Of a stretch of 64,000 bases of DNA, positions 45,284 through 53,028 are shown one piece after another (positions within the stretch are counted from its first letter, which is position 1; each line of letters begins with the position of its first letter). Below the pieces are notes generated by a model that saw only the letters and a program-made list of their open reading frames with translations, was not told the DNA's origin and did not search any database. Origin of the DNA: Cellulosimicrobium cellulans (GTDB lineage: Bacteria; Actinomycetota; Actinomycetes; Actinomycetales; Cellulomonadaceae); the NCBI RefSeq assembly GCF_016907755.1, contig NZ_JAFBCN010000001.1, positions 1,240,001 to 1,304,000 on the forward strand, read 5' to 3'. The translations under genes and the position numbers were made by a program.

Positions 45284-46308
45284 CCGCAGCCGTCCGCGGT
45301 GATCGCCTCGCCGACGTCCACGGTGGTCGGCGCCTCACCCTCGACGGTCACGAGGCTCGCGCCGAGGCCGGACCCCACGATCGTCACGGGCCGGGCGACG
45401 CCGTCGGACTGGATGCACGCCGACGTGCCCTGGACCGCGAAGACGGCCGACGGCGGGACGCGCAGGGCGGCGAGGGGCTCGGCGAGCTGGGTCGTGGCCG
45501 GTGCGGTGTCCGGGGAGTCCGAGGCACGCGTCGCCCGGTAGTCCGGCGTGGCGGCGGCTGCCGCGAGGAACGCGGGGTCGGTCGCCGTCCCGGAGTCGTC
45601 GAGCACGGTCGTGCTGCCGAAGAGCGTGAGCGTGCGCGGCCCGGGGGCGAGCCCGTTCGGGACCTCGTTGATGCTGACGCTCGTCAGCGCGGCCGGGGTG
45701 GTGCCGACGTCGCCGGCGCCGAGCAGGGTGCCGAGCGTCGCCGTCCAGGTCTCGGGAACGACGCTCGGCGCGGGGAGCCACATGACGTGGGAGAGCGCGA
45801 GGCTCCCGGTCGGCTTCGTCGCGCCAGCCCGCTTCTGGAGCTCCTTGACGGCCGCCGTCGTGCCGCGCCCGTAGTAGCCCGTGGTGTCGACCGTGTAGCC
45901 GAGCCGCACCAGCTCGTCCTGCAGGGCCTGCACGTCGATGCCCCGGTCGCCCTGCGTCAGGTCGCGATAGAGGGGGACGGTCGTGTGCAGCGCCACGACG
46001 GGCTCGCTGTCGACGTCGAAGATCGTCGCCCCGGAGGCGATCTCCTGCCCCGGGGCGGCGAACGCCTCCGTCACCGTGCCGGTCGCGGCGCTGCGGAGGG
46101 CCACGGGCTCCGACACGTGCAGCGTGACGTTGACGGTCCGGTCGTCGTCGAACTGCTGCGGCGCCACCGGGGAGGAGCGCTCGTCGCTCGCCGCGGTGAG
46201 CTCGTCGGGCACCTGGGGCGGAGCGAGGAACAAACCCGCTCCCACCCCCAGGGCGCCGACCGCGATGCTGGTCAGCAGCACCGCGGACGAGCGTCGGATC
46301 CCGGCCAC
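45280..46308 (-). CDS. Peptidoglycan-binding, membrane-fusion-like protein of the cassette
   Basis: Protein of 342 residues with an N-terminal membrane anchor (about 7-30). [19 protein letters not shown] with [18 protein letters not shown] is a lipoyl/HlyD-like beta segment that wraps a peptidoglycan-binding type 1 domain (about 118-165, [34 protein letters not shown]). A C-terminal beta domain follows. Such proteins link ABC permeases to the cell wall in actinobacterial export systems. The GTG at 46308 follows directly the stop of the lipoprotein gene; the stop overlaps the ATPase ATG (ATGA, 45280-45283). Confidence 0.82.
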   Translation of the reverse strand: MAGIRRSSAVLLTSIAVGALGVGAGLFLAPPQVPDELTAASDERSSPVAPQQFDDDRTVNVTLHVSEPVALRSAATGTVTEAFAAPGQEIASGATIFDVDSEPVVALHTTVPLYRDLTQGDRGIDVQALQDELVRLGYTVDTTGYYGRGTTAAVKELQKRAGATKPTGSLALSHVMWLPAPSVVPETWTATLGTLLGAGDVGTTPAALTSVSINEVPNGLAPGPRTLTLFGSTTVLDDSGTATDPAFLAAAAATPDYRATRASDSPDTAPATTQLAEPLAALRVPPSAVFAVQGTSACIQSDGVARPVTIVGSGLGASLVTVEGEAPTTVDVGEAITADGCG

Positions 46309-46310
46309 GT

Positions 46311-46703
46311 CTACTGCTCGTCGTCGTTCGGCGCGACGTACTCGGGAACTGCCTTCGCGCACTCCGCCTGGGCCTCGTCGGAGGCGCTCGAGGAGTCGCC
46401 GGCGGACACGCTGCCCTGGTCCCCGGCGCCGAGGGCGATGTTCCCCTCGCCGTCGATGATCGCGTCCACCCCGTGGTCGAGCAGGCAGTCGAGGTAGTCC
46501 TGGGTGGCCTGGTCGGCCTCGCCGGAAGGGGGCGGCGCGTCGTTCCCCCCTCCAGCGTTCCCGCCGCCGGCACCGTCGTCCGTGCCCTGGTCGGTCGATG
46601 ACTCGGCGGTGGGCGGCGGCTCCTCCGACGTCGTCGACGTGCAGGCTGCCAGGAGCAGCGTCGCGCTCGTGAGTGCGGCCAGGAGTGTCGTGGTGCGCTT
46701 CAT
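46311..46703 (-). CDS. Small lipoprotein of the cassette
   Basis: Lipoprotein precursor of 130 residues: KRTTTLLAALTSATLLLAAC ends the signal with the lipid-modified Cys near residue 21, followed by an acidic Ser/Gly-rich linker and a short domain that contains YLDCLLDHGVDAIIDGEGN. That YxxC(L/M)xxxG pattern is also in the larger lipoprotein upstream. GGAAGGA precedes the ATG at 46703. Only two bases separate its stop from the start of the membrane-fusion gene. Function unknown; likely an extracellular subunit or immunity-type protein. Confidence 0.8.
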   Translation of the reverse strand: MKRTTTLLAALTSATLLLAACTSTTSEEPPPTAESSTDQGTDDGAGGGNAGGGNDAPPPSGEADQATQDYLDCLLDHGVDAIIDGEGNIALGAGDQGSVSAGDSSSASDEAQAECAKAVPEYVAPNDDEQ

Positions 46704-46728
46704 GATCGTCCTTCCGGTGGTGGGGGGT

Positions 46729-47394
46729 CTACGGTCCGACGGCGAGGGCGAACCCGGCGCCGCGCAGGCACTGGTTCTGCTCGGGGTCGGTCGGGTCGAA
46801 GGTCGCCGCCGACACGTCGCCGCCGAGCTCGCGCTCGAGGTCGTCGGGGGAGTAGTCCTCCGGGACGGCGCCGAGGCCCTGGAGGCACTCGATGGCGATC
46901 TCGCGGGGGTCGGCGAGCAGGTTCGGGTTGTTCTGCTGCTGCCCGTAGGTGGCCTCGATGCGCATGGTCGTGCCGTCGGCGCAGTCGGTGCCACGTTCCC
47001 CGTACTCGTCGAGCGCGGCCTGGCCGCCGGTGATGACGGACTGGGGCGGGGTGATCTGGTAGATGCCGTCAGGTCCCATGACCCAGGTGTCCTGGTAGCC
47101 GAGGTCGCTCATGCAGGCCTCGTACCGCTGGAAGGCCTCCTCGTAGTCGGCGGGGTCGATGCGCCCGGTCTCGACGGCGCGCTCGAAGACGTCGCGCTCG
47201 AAGTCGGAGAGGTGGGGGTTCTCGAGCCGTTGCTCGAAGAGCGCGACGAGGCTGTCGGCGATCTTCTCGCCCGTGGTCGGCGTGTCGTCCGGCTCCGTGG
47301 CGGTGCTGCAGGCACCGAGCGCGAGGGCCGCGCCGCCGACGAGGCACAGCGCGGTGATGAGGCGGTTCGCGCGGGTGCGCACGCTTCGTGACAC
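46729..47394 (-). CDS. Lipoprotein of the cassette with repeated Cys motifs
   Basis: Lipoprotein precursor of 221 residues: lipobox LALGAC with the Cys near residue 29. The mature part carries three motifs of the type C(L/M)xxxG: YEACMSDLGYQD, AIECLQGLGAVP and NQCLRGAGFAL, which the smaller lipoprotein downstream also has once. No known domain was recognised. Start is the ATG at 47394. It lies between the secreted-peptide gene and the small lipoprotein, all in one direction. An extracellular role with the peptide (binding, processing or protection) is inference from the neighbourhood. Confidence 0.82.
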   Translation of the reverse strand: MSRSVRTRANRLITALCLVGGAALALGACSTATEPDDTPTTGEKIADSLVALFEQRLENPHLSDFERDVFERAVETGRIDPADYEEAFQRYEACMSDLGYQDTWVMGPDGIYQITPPQSVITGGQAALDEYGERGTDCADGTTMRIEATYGQQQNNPNLLADPREIAIECLQGLGAVPEDYSPDDLERELGGDVSAATFDPTDPEQNQCLRGAGFALAVGP

Positions 47395-47486
47395 GGGACA
47401 TCAGCTCCAGGGAGGTCGGTACGAACGAGTCCGGACACACCACGGGTGGGGGTGCGAGGAGGCACCCCCACCCGTGATCGCTGCGG

Positions 47487-47777
47487 TCAGTAGCGGAACC
47501 ACACCTGGGCGGCGTAGCTCGACGACGTGCCCGAGTCCGCCCACGCGTACGAGGACGCGGAGTACCACGCGGACAGGGCGGAACGGTTGCCGTGCTGGGC
47601 GTAGGACCGGCCGTCCCAGCCGTTGTTCGTGGTGGTCGTCGCCTTCGAGTAGTCCGAGGCGGCGTGCAGCGTGTAGTAGCCGGCCGCCGAGGCCGCCGTG
47701 CCCGTGAGGGCCAGGCCGGCGGTCAGCGCGACGGCGGTGACGCCCGTCGCCACGGAACGCTTTGCTCCCTGCTTCAT
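47487..47777 (-). CDS. Small secreted peptide, lactococcin 972-like candidate bacteriocin
   Basis: Precursor of 96 residues. A Sec signal peptide ends TAASAA near residue 32; the mature peptide of about 64 residues has no Cys and is rich in Tyr, Trp, Ser and Ala (GYYTLHAASDYSKATTTTNN at its start, ending in AAQVWFRY). Length, lack of cysteines, the YS.....NN region near the start and the aromatic C-terminus resemble the lactococcin 972 family, but identity is low to the eye and the call is tentative. The ATG at 47777 has an AAGGGGA ribosome-binding site. First gene of a minus-strand cassette with lipoproteins and an ABC transporter. Confidence 0.6.
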   Translation of the reverse strand: MKQGAKRSVATGVTAVALTAGLALTGTAASAAGYYTLHAASDYSKATTTTNNGWDGRSYAQHGNRSALSAWYSASSYAWADSGTSSSYAAQVWFRY

Positions 47778-48212
47778 GATGTCCCCTTGCTTGGTGATTT
47801 CTGCCGGCCAGGTCGGCGCGGCACACAAAGCATGTGCGGAACATTAGCGAGGAGACTATGGGCGTCTCATTGCCCGAGATGATTGGGAATTCAATAGATG
47901 AAGAACGGCGTCATCGGAGAGGATGTGGCGCGCTCGCGGGTGCGGCACCGGGGCGGTGTCGTCGCCCCGGCGCGGGGATCGGCGCCGCTCCGGACCGCGT
48001 CGTCGCAGGTCGAAGGCCTGTCCGAGATTTCCCGGTCGCCGCTGGCGATGGGTTGCGTGCTGAATCACGAGTTGCCCCCTGCATCTCGATGTACTGCGCT
48101 GTGGCGATGACGCTAGGTGCCGAACCTGGGGCCTGGCTGGGAATCCTGTCGGAATTCCCTGGTCGTGCTCGGTGGCGCGACAATGATCGAGAATTCTTCT
48201 GGGTGCGAATTG
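47778..48212. other. Intergenic region between the peptide cassette and the first OhrR gene
   Basis: About 430 bases with less G+C than its surroundings (AATTC, GATTGGGAATTCAATAG). It must hold the promoter of the peptide gene (minus strand). Several weak reading frames cross it, but none has a ribosome-binding site, codon bias or recognisable content. Confidence 0.5.
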
Positions 48213-48224
48213 TTTGTGCACTAA
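48213..48224. promoter_or_regulatory. Candidate OhrR-type operator
   Basis: TTTGTGCACTAA, a near-palindrome 36 bases before the first OhrR gene, closely matches TTGGTGCACCAA at 49001-49012 before the second one. Confidence 0.5.
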
Positions 48225-48259
48225 GAAATGTGCTCGACGGTGCGCTATCGTCCTGCTTC

Positions 48260-48724
48260 GTGAGCGCAGAGACGAAAGACCCGCTCGAGCTCGAGGCTCA
48301 GCTGTGTTTCGTCCTCTCGGTCGCGGCTCGGGGGCTGGTCGCGCTGTATCGTCCGCACCTCGAACCGCTCGGGATGACGCATCCGCAGTACCTCGTGATG
48401 CTCGCGCTGTGGCAGGGGGCCAGGGTGTCGGAACGTGCGACCGTGACGAGCCTCGCCGACCGGCTGCGGCTCGACCCGGCCACGCTCTCGCCGCTGCTCA
48501 AGCGGCTCGAGGGGGCGGGCTACCTGCGTCGGGTGCGTTCCACGGACGACGCGCGGGTCGTCGAGGTGCTGCTCACGGCGCGTGGCAACGAGCCCCGGGG
48601 CGCCGTGGAGGACCTGCCGTCCGCGATCGCCGCGGCGACGGGGCTCGGCGGGGACGAGCTCGACGGGGCGCTCGAGCTGGCGTCGAGGATGGTCGCTGCC
48701 GTCGAGGAGGCGGGGTCTGCGTAG
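48260..48724 (+). CDS. MarR-family regulator, OhrR type (first of two)
   Basis: Regulator of 154 residues. LEAQLCFVLSVAARGLVALYRPHLEPLGMTHPQYLVML opens the protein as in OhrR repressors; the Cys of the LCF motif (near residue 15) is the peroxide-sensing Cys of that family. HTH LADRLRLDPATLSPLLKRLE and the wing STDDARVVEV follow. Start is the GTG at 48260. It is a close paralogue of the protein at 49058-49573, with one small gene between on the other strand. OhrR normally controls an ohr peroxidase gene; none is adjacent. Confidence 0.88.
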   Translation: MSAETKDPLELEAQLCFVLSVAARGLVALYRPHLEPLGMTHPQYLVMLALWQGARVSERATVTSLADRLRLDPATLSPLLKRLEGAGYLRRVRSTDDARVVEVLLTARGNEPRGAVEDLPSAIAAATGLGGDELDGALELASRMVAAVEEAGSA

Positions 48725-48736
48725 CCCCCGCGGGCG

Positions 48737-48967
48737 TCACCGTCCGGCGGGTGTCGATCCCTCGTCGTGCTCGACGACGTAGCTGCGGCCGTCGGGGCCG
48801 GTCACGCGCTCGAAGCGGGTCCGCAGCTCCTGGTCGCGCTCGCGCTCGGCGTCGGAGATCCCGCGCCCGTCGGCGTCCTGGCGGCCGACCTGGGCGGGGC
48901 CGAAGATCGGGAGGAAGCCCTCGGTGATGCGCATGCCGAGCGTGCGCCTGTCCTTCTTCCGCGCCAC
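48737..48967 (-). CDS. Small hypothetical protein divergent from the second OhrR gene
   Basis: Highly charged protein of 76 residues: ARKKDRRTLGMRITEGFLPI, then FGPAQVGR and a Glu/Arg-rich stretch ISDAERERDQELRTRFERVT and a YVVEHDEG strand near the end. The GTG at 48967 has GGAGG eight bases upstream. It is divergent from the second OhrR gene with the palindromic operator between them, so it is probably controlled by that regulator. No family was recognised and no membrane segment is present. Confidence 0.65.
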   Translation of the reverse strand: MARKKDRRTLGMRITEGFLPIFGPAQVGRQDADGRGISDAERERDQELRTRFERVTGPDGRSYVVEHDEGSTPAGR

Positions 48968-49000
48968 GGTCGTCCTCCGCTGCAAGGTCTCGTCAGATGC

Positions 49001-49027
49001 TTGGTGCACCAATCATTGGTGTGCCAA
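49001..49027. promoter_or_regulatory. OhrR operator candidate between divergent genes
   Basis: TTGGTGCACCAA (perfect palindrome, 49001-49012) followed by ATTGGTGTGCCAA (49015-49027): two near-identical sites one turn apart in the divergent promoter region of the second OhrR gene and the 76-residue protein. Confidence 0.65.
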
Positions 49028-49057
49028 GAATAGCGCGAACCTCGGTACCATGGCGCC

Positions 49058-49573
49058 ATGGCGGGTGACGAGTTCGACGGGACGGTCGACGGGGCGGTCG
49101 CGCGGGGCGCGGGCACGCTGTTCGCCGACCCCCTCGCGCTCGAGGCGCAGGTCTGCTTCGCGCTCTCCGCGGGCGCGCGCGGCATGGTCGCGCTGTACCG
49201 CCCCCTGCTCGAGCCGCTCGGCATCACGCACCCGCAGTACCTCGTGCTCCTCGCGCTCTGGCAGGACGACGCGACGGGGACCACCTCGACCGTCGGCGAC
49301 CTCGCCGCGCGGCTGCACCTCGACGCCGGGACGCTGTCGCCGCTCCTCAAGCGGCTCGAGGCGCTCGGCTACGTGCGCCGGTCACGCTCGCCCGACGACG
49401 GTCGGCAGGTCCGCGTGACCCTGACCGCCGAGGGGCGCGCGCGCCGCCAGGACGCCGAGGGCATCCCGCCGTCGATCGTCGCGGCCACAGGGCTCAGCCT
49501 CGACGAGCTCGCCGAGGTCCACGCCGCGGCGTCGAAGGTCGTCACGGCCGCGCTGCGCGCCGGCGTCTACTGA
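49058..49573 (+). CDS. MarR-family regulator, OhrR type (second of two)
   Basis: Regulator of 171 residues with LEAQVCFALSAGARGMVALYRP near 30-52, the Cys of VCF being the likely redox sensor, then GITHPQYLVLLALW, HTH LAARLHLDAGTLSPLLKRLE and wing SPDDGRQVRVTLT. The N-terminus is about 15 residues longer than in its paralogue. ATG at 49058, 31 bases after a double palindrome. A redox-controlled repressor of organic-peroxide defence by family; the usual ohr target is not in the window. Confidence 0.9.
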   Translation: MAGDEFDGTVDGAVARGAGTLFADPLALEAQVCFALSAGARGMVALYRPLLEPLGITHPQYLVLLALWQDDATGTTSTVGDLAARLHLDAGTLSPLLKRLEALGYVRRSRSPDDGRQVRVTLTAEGRARRQDAEGIPPSIVAATGLSLDELAEVHAAASKVVTAALRAGVY

Positions 49574-49661
49574 CGAACGTGCGTCTGCAGCCCGCCGAGC
49601 ATGCGGGTGGCGGCTCGTCAGGGGGCCAGGGTGGGAGACGATCCCCTGTTCGGCGGGGCGG

Positions 49662-50369
49662 TCAGGCGTCGGTGACGCGGACGCCGTCGGGGTCCACGAC
49701 GAAGCGGACCGCCGCGAGGCCCGTCGCCAGGGCGTCCGGCGCCGGGGACGCCGCCGCGAGCTCGTCGGCCGAGTGGGTGCCGGTCACGGCGAGCGTCGTG
49801 CAGCCCGCGGCACGCGCCGCGGCGATCCCCGCCGGGGCGTCCTCGACGACGAGGCAGCGCGCCGGGTCCACGCCGAGGCGCTCCGCGCCGAGCAGGAACG
49901 GGTCCGGGTCGGGCTTGCCGCGCGCGACGTCGTCGGCCGTCACGACGACGGACGGTGCGGCCAGGCCCGACGCCGCGATCCGGACCGCCGCCAGAGGGCG
50001 CGTGCACGAGGTGACGATCGCCTGCCGGTCCGGCGGCAGCGTGGCGAGCGCGGCGCGCGTCCCGGGCAGGATCGTCACGCCCTCGGTGTCCTCGAGCTCG
50101 AGCTCGTGGATGCGCTCGAACGCGGCCTCCACGCGGTCGGCGGGCAGCAGGGTCGCGATGAGGGTCCGTGCCGGCGTGCCGTGCGGGATCTGGAAGTCGT
50201 CGGGGTCGGGGAGCCCGTGCTCGGACGCCATCCGGCGCCAGCTCCGGTTCACGGCCGGCACGGAGTCGATGAGCGTGCCGTCCATGTCGAACAGCACGGC
50301 GTCGAACGTGCGGCCGGCGAACGCGACGCCGGGCGTGGGAAGGGTGCGGGGCGGGGCGAGGTCGGGCAT
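49662..50369 (-). CDS. HAD-superfamily phosphatase (sugar-phosphatase type)
   Basis: Hydrolase of 235 residues. Motif I FDMDGTLID near 27-35 with both catalytic Asp, motif II IVTSCT near 120, motif III Lys in GKPDPDPFLLGA near 155, and motif IV VVEDAPAGIAAARAAG near 175. The helical cap after motif I (PHGTPARTLIATLLP) fits sugar-phosphate or phosphoglycolate phosphatases of subfamily IA. The ATG at 50369 is used. Divergent from tmk. Substrate not defined by sequence. Confidence 0.9.
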   Translation of the reverse strand: MPDLAPPRTLPTPGVAFAGRTFDAVLFDMDGTLIDSVPAVNRSWRRMASEHGLPDPDDFQIPHGTPARTLIATLLPADRVEAAFERIHELELEDTEGVTILPGTRAALATLPPDRQAIVTSCTRPLAAVRIAASGLAAPSVVVTADDVARGKPDPDPFLLGAERLGVDPARCLVVEDAPAGIAAARAAGCTTLAVTGTHSADELAAASPAPDALATGLAAVRFVVDPDGVRVTDA

Positions 50370-50427
50370 CCCCCGAGGCTAGCCCGCGGCCACGCCCGTG
50401 TCCGACGCCGCGGATAGGGTGGACGCC

Positions 50428-51183
50428 GTGAGCGCACCCGGGTACTTCATCTCCTTCGAGGGCGGCGACGGCGTGGGCAAGTCCACCCAGTCGCGCCTGC
50501 TCGGGCAGTGGCTCGGCGAGCTCACGGGGCGCGAGGTCGTGCTGACGCGCGAGCCCGGCGGCACCGAGCTCGGCAAGGAGCTGCGCGCCGCGGTGCTCCA
50601 CGGGCAGGACATGGACCCGCGCACGGAGGCCCTCATCTACGCCGCGGACCGCGCGCACCACGTCGCGAGCCTCGTGCGGCCCGCCCTCGAGCGCGGCGCG
50701 GTCGTCGTGACGGACCGCTACCTCGACTCCTCCGTCGCGTACCAGGCGGGCGGGCGCGAGCTCGGCGCGGACGAGGTCGAGCTCATCTCGCGCTGGGCCG
50801 TGCAGGACCTCATGCCGGACGTCACGATCCTGCTCGACCTGGACCCGGCCGTGGCCGGGGCGCGGATCCGCCGGCAGCACGACCGGCTGGAGCGCGCGGG
50901 GGCGGAGTTCCACCGCCGTACGCGCGACGCCTTCCTCGCGCGCGCCGCGGCGGACCCGGAGCGCTGGGTCGTGCTCGACGCCGCCGCCTCGGTCGACGAC
51001 CTCCAGGCGCAGATCCGCGTCGACGTCGCGGCCCGGCTCGAGCTCACGCCGGTCGTGGAGGAGGCGGAGGACACCGTCGCCGCAGACCCGGACGACGGCT
51101 TCGACGACACGGACAGCGCGATCGGGTACGAGCCCGGCGCGGGGGACGCGGCGGGACCGGCGTCGGGGAGCGGGGCGGCATGA
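50428..51183 (+). CDS. tmk: Thymidylate kinase
   Basis: Phosphorylates dTMP to dTDP in DNA precursor synthesis; 251 residues. P-loop FEGGDGVGKSTQ near 8-19, substrate motif TREPGGTELG, the DR motif VVTDRYLDSSVAYQAGGRE near 93-111 and the lid region RRQHDRLERAGAEFHRR. It has an acidic Gly/Ala tail of about 45 residues not found in shorter homologues. The GTG at 50428 has AGGGTGG upstream; a GTG at 50398 is also in frame. Its stop overlaps the holB ATG (ATGA, 51180-51183), an operon conserved in actinobacteria. Confidence 0.96.
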   Translation: MSAPGYFISFEGGDGVGKSTQSRLLGQWLGELTGREVVLTREPGGTELGKELRAAVLHGQDMDPRTEALIYAADRAHHVASLVRPALERGAVVVTDRYLDSSVAYQAGGRELGADEVELISRWAVQDLMPDVTILLDLDPAVAGARIRRQHDRLERAGAEFHRRTRDAFLARAAADPERWVVLDAAASVDDLQAQIRVDVAARLELTPVVEEAEDTVAADPDDGFDDTDSAIGYEPGAGDAAGPASGSGAA

Positions 51184-52316
51184 CCGTCTGGGACGACGTC
51201 GTCGGTCAGGAGCAGGCCGTCGAGGTGCTCCGAGCCGCCGCGACCGACCCTGCTGCGATGACGCACGCGTGGCTGCTCACCGGCCCGCCCGGCTCCGGCC
51301 GCTCGAACGCCGCGCGCGCGTTCGCCGCGGCGCTCCAGTGCGAGCAGGGCGGGTGCGGGCACTGCCAGGCGTGCCGCACGACGCTCGCCGGGACGCACCC
51401 GGACGTCACGCTCGTCGCGACCGAGCTCGTCACCATCGCGATCAAGGAGGTGCGCGACCTCGTGACGGTCGCGAGCCGCACGCCGTCGCAGGGGCGACGT
51501 CGCGTGATCGTCGTCGAGGACGCCGACCGCATGGCCGAGCGCACGACGAACGTGCTGCTCAAGGCGATCGAGGAGCCCGCCCCCCACACGGTGTGGATCC
51601 TCTGCGCGCCGAGCCCGCAGGACGTGCTCGTGACGATCCGCTCGCGGTGCCGTGGCGTCGTGCTGCGCGTGCCCCCGGTCGAGGCCGTGGCCGGGCTGCT
51701 GGTCCAGCGCGACGGCGTCGACGAGCACGTCGCGCTCGTCGCGGCCCGGGCTGCGCAGAGCCACATCGGGCTCGCGCGCCGGCTGGCCCGTGACGCGGGG
51801 GCGCGCGACCGGCGGACGTCCGTGCTCTCGCTCGCGCGCCGCGTCCGCGGGGTGGGCGACGCGGTGCTCGCGGCGGGGGAGCTCGTGGACCTCGCGCAGG
51901 CCGAGGCGAAGGCGGCGACCGAGGAGCGCGACGCGGCCGAGAAGGCGGAGCTGCTGCGCGCGCTCGGCGTCGCCGACGGCGAGACCCTCCCGCCGCGTCT
52001 GCGGTCCCAGCTCCGCGATCTCGAGGCCGACCAGAAGCGGCGCGCGACGCGGCACCAGCGCGACGTGCTCGACCGTGCGATGGTCGACCTGCTCTCCCTC
52101 TACCGCGACGTGCTCGTCGTGCAGCTCGGGGCGGAGGTCGAGCTCGTCAACGTCGAGCTGGCCGAGGCGGTGCGCTCGCTCGCCGAGGACTCCACGCCGG
52201 AGCAGACCGTGCGGCGGATGGACGCGATCGGTGTCGCGCGCGAGCGGCTCGAGGGCAACGTCGCGCCGCTGCTCGCGGTCGAGGCGATGGTCATCGCGCT
52301 GCGTCCCCAGGGCTGA
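51180..52316 (+). CDS. holB: DNA polymerase III subunit delta'
   Basis: Clamp-loader subunit of 378 residues. It starts MTVWDDVVGQEQAVEVLRAA, has a P-loop-like GPPGSGRSN near 36-43 with Arg in place of the conserved Lys, a zinc-binding CEQGGCGHCQAC near 57-68, VVEDADRM as motif B near 120 and a sensor region SRCRGVVLRVP. The weak P-loop is usual for delta', which does not need to hydrolyse ATP itself. A coiled segment (EAKAATEERDAAEKAELL) is followed by a C-terminal collar domain. Coupled with tmk. Confidence 0.94.
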   Translation: MTVWDDVVGQEQAVEVLRAAATDPAAMTHAWLLTGPPGSGRSNAARAFAAALQCEQGGCGHCQACRTTLAGTHPDVTLVATELVTIAIKEVRDLVTVASRTPSQGRRRVIVVEDADRMAERTTNVLLKAIEEPAPHTVWILCAPSPQDVLVTIRSRCRGVVLRVPPVEAVAGLLVQRDGVDEHVALVAARAAQSHIGLARRLARDAGARDRRTSVLSLARRVRGVGDAVLAAGELVDLAQAEAKAATEERDAAEKAELLRALGVADGETLPPRLRSQLRDLEADQKRRATRHQRDVLDRAMVDLLSLYRDVLVVQLGAEVELVNVELAEAVRSLAEDSTPEQTVRRMDAIGVARERLEGNVAPLLAVEAMVIALRPQG

Positions 52317-52482
52317 GCCGCCCGCGAGGCCGCCCCTCGTCAGCGGCGGTGCCCCCGGGAGAGCCGCCCGTTCCCGAGCGGCGCTCGACCGGTCGACGAC
52401 ACGGCACTGACCGTGAACGCGAGCAGGAGCGCGAGCACGAGGACCGCCGGCGCAGTCGTCGGCGCTGGATCTGTCCGCGGGC

Positions 52483-52935
52483 TCACGTCCCGGCCCGGTC
52501 GACCGCGGCGGCCCGCGACGCGGCGATGCGCTCGCCGTTCTCCTCGGACCAGGCGCGGATCGCGTCGATGGGGCCCAGGAGCGACCGACCGAGGTCGGTG
52601 AGCGCGTACTCGACGCGCGGCGGGACCTCGGCGTGGACGGTGCGCTGGACCAGGCCGTCGCGCTCGAGCGAGCGCAGCGTCTGCGTGAGGACCTTGGGCG
52701 TGACGACGCCGACGAGGTCGCGCAGCTCACCGAAGCGCAGGACGCGCCGACGCAGGGCCATGAAGACGAGGAGCGTCCACTTGTCGCCGATGCGCTCGAC
52801 GACGAGTCGGCTCGGGCAGTCGGCGGAGAACACGTCGGGCCCGAGGCCCGTCCCGCCGTCTGTCCCACCGCGTGGTCCGCTCTGCGAGACGTCCGCGGCG
52901 ACGGTGCCGCGTGGTCGGCTCGCCATGGTATCCAC
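52483..52935 (-). CDS. HxlR family transcriptional regulator
   Basis: Winged-helix regulator of about 150 residues. SADCPSRLVVERIGDKWTLLVF is the HxlR signature, followed by RFGELRDLVGVVTPKVLTQTLRSLERDGLV (HTH) and VEYALTDLGRSLLGPI. The Cys in SADCPSR is the conserved redox or ligand Cys of the family. Starts are possible at GTG 52935 or ATG 52926. It is divergent from the epimerase gene with a palindromic site between, the classical layout of HxlR regulators beside an NAD(P)-dependent reductase. Confidence 0.9.
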   Translation of the reverse strand: MDTMASRPRGTVAADVSQSGPRGGTDGGTGLGPDVFSADCPSRLVVERIGDKWTLLVFMALRRRVLRFGELRDLVGVVTPKVLTQTLRSLERDGLVQRTVHAEVPPRVEYALTDLGRSLLGPIDAIRAWSEENGERIAASRAAAVDRAGT

Positions 52936-52946
52936 GCGGGAAGTAT

Positions 52947-52985
52947 GGCACGGTGAAGTCACCAGTACCTGGGAGATACCGTGCC
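52947..52985. promoter_or_regulatory. Candidate HxlR operator
   Basis: GGTGA-AG-TCACC (52952-52963) and the outer pair GGCACGGT (52947-52954) / ACCGTGCC (52978-52985) lie between the divergent HxlR and epimerase genes. Confidence 0.45.
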
Positions 52986-53028
52986 GTCCGGACCGGTCGC
53001 CGACCGGCCACGACACGGGAGGTACGAC

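Noticed and set aside
47856-48221. 121-codon frame in the gap before the first OhrR gene
   Set aside because: No ribosome-binding site, no recognisable domain, and an A/T-richer composition that fits a regulatory region.
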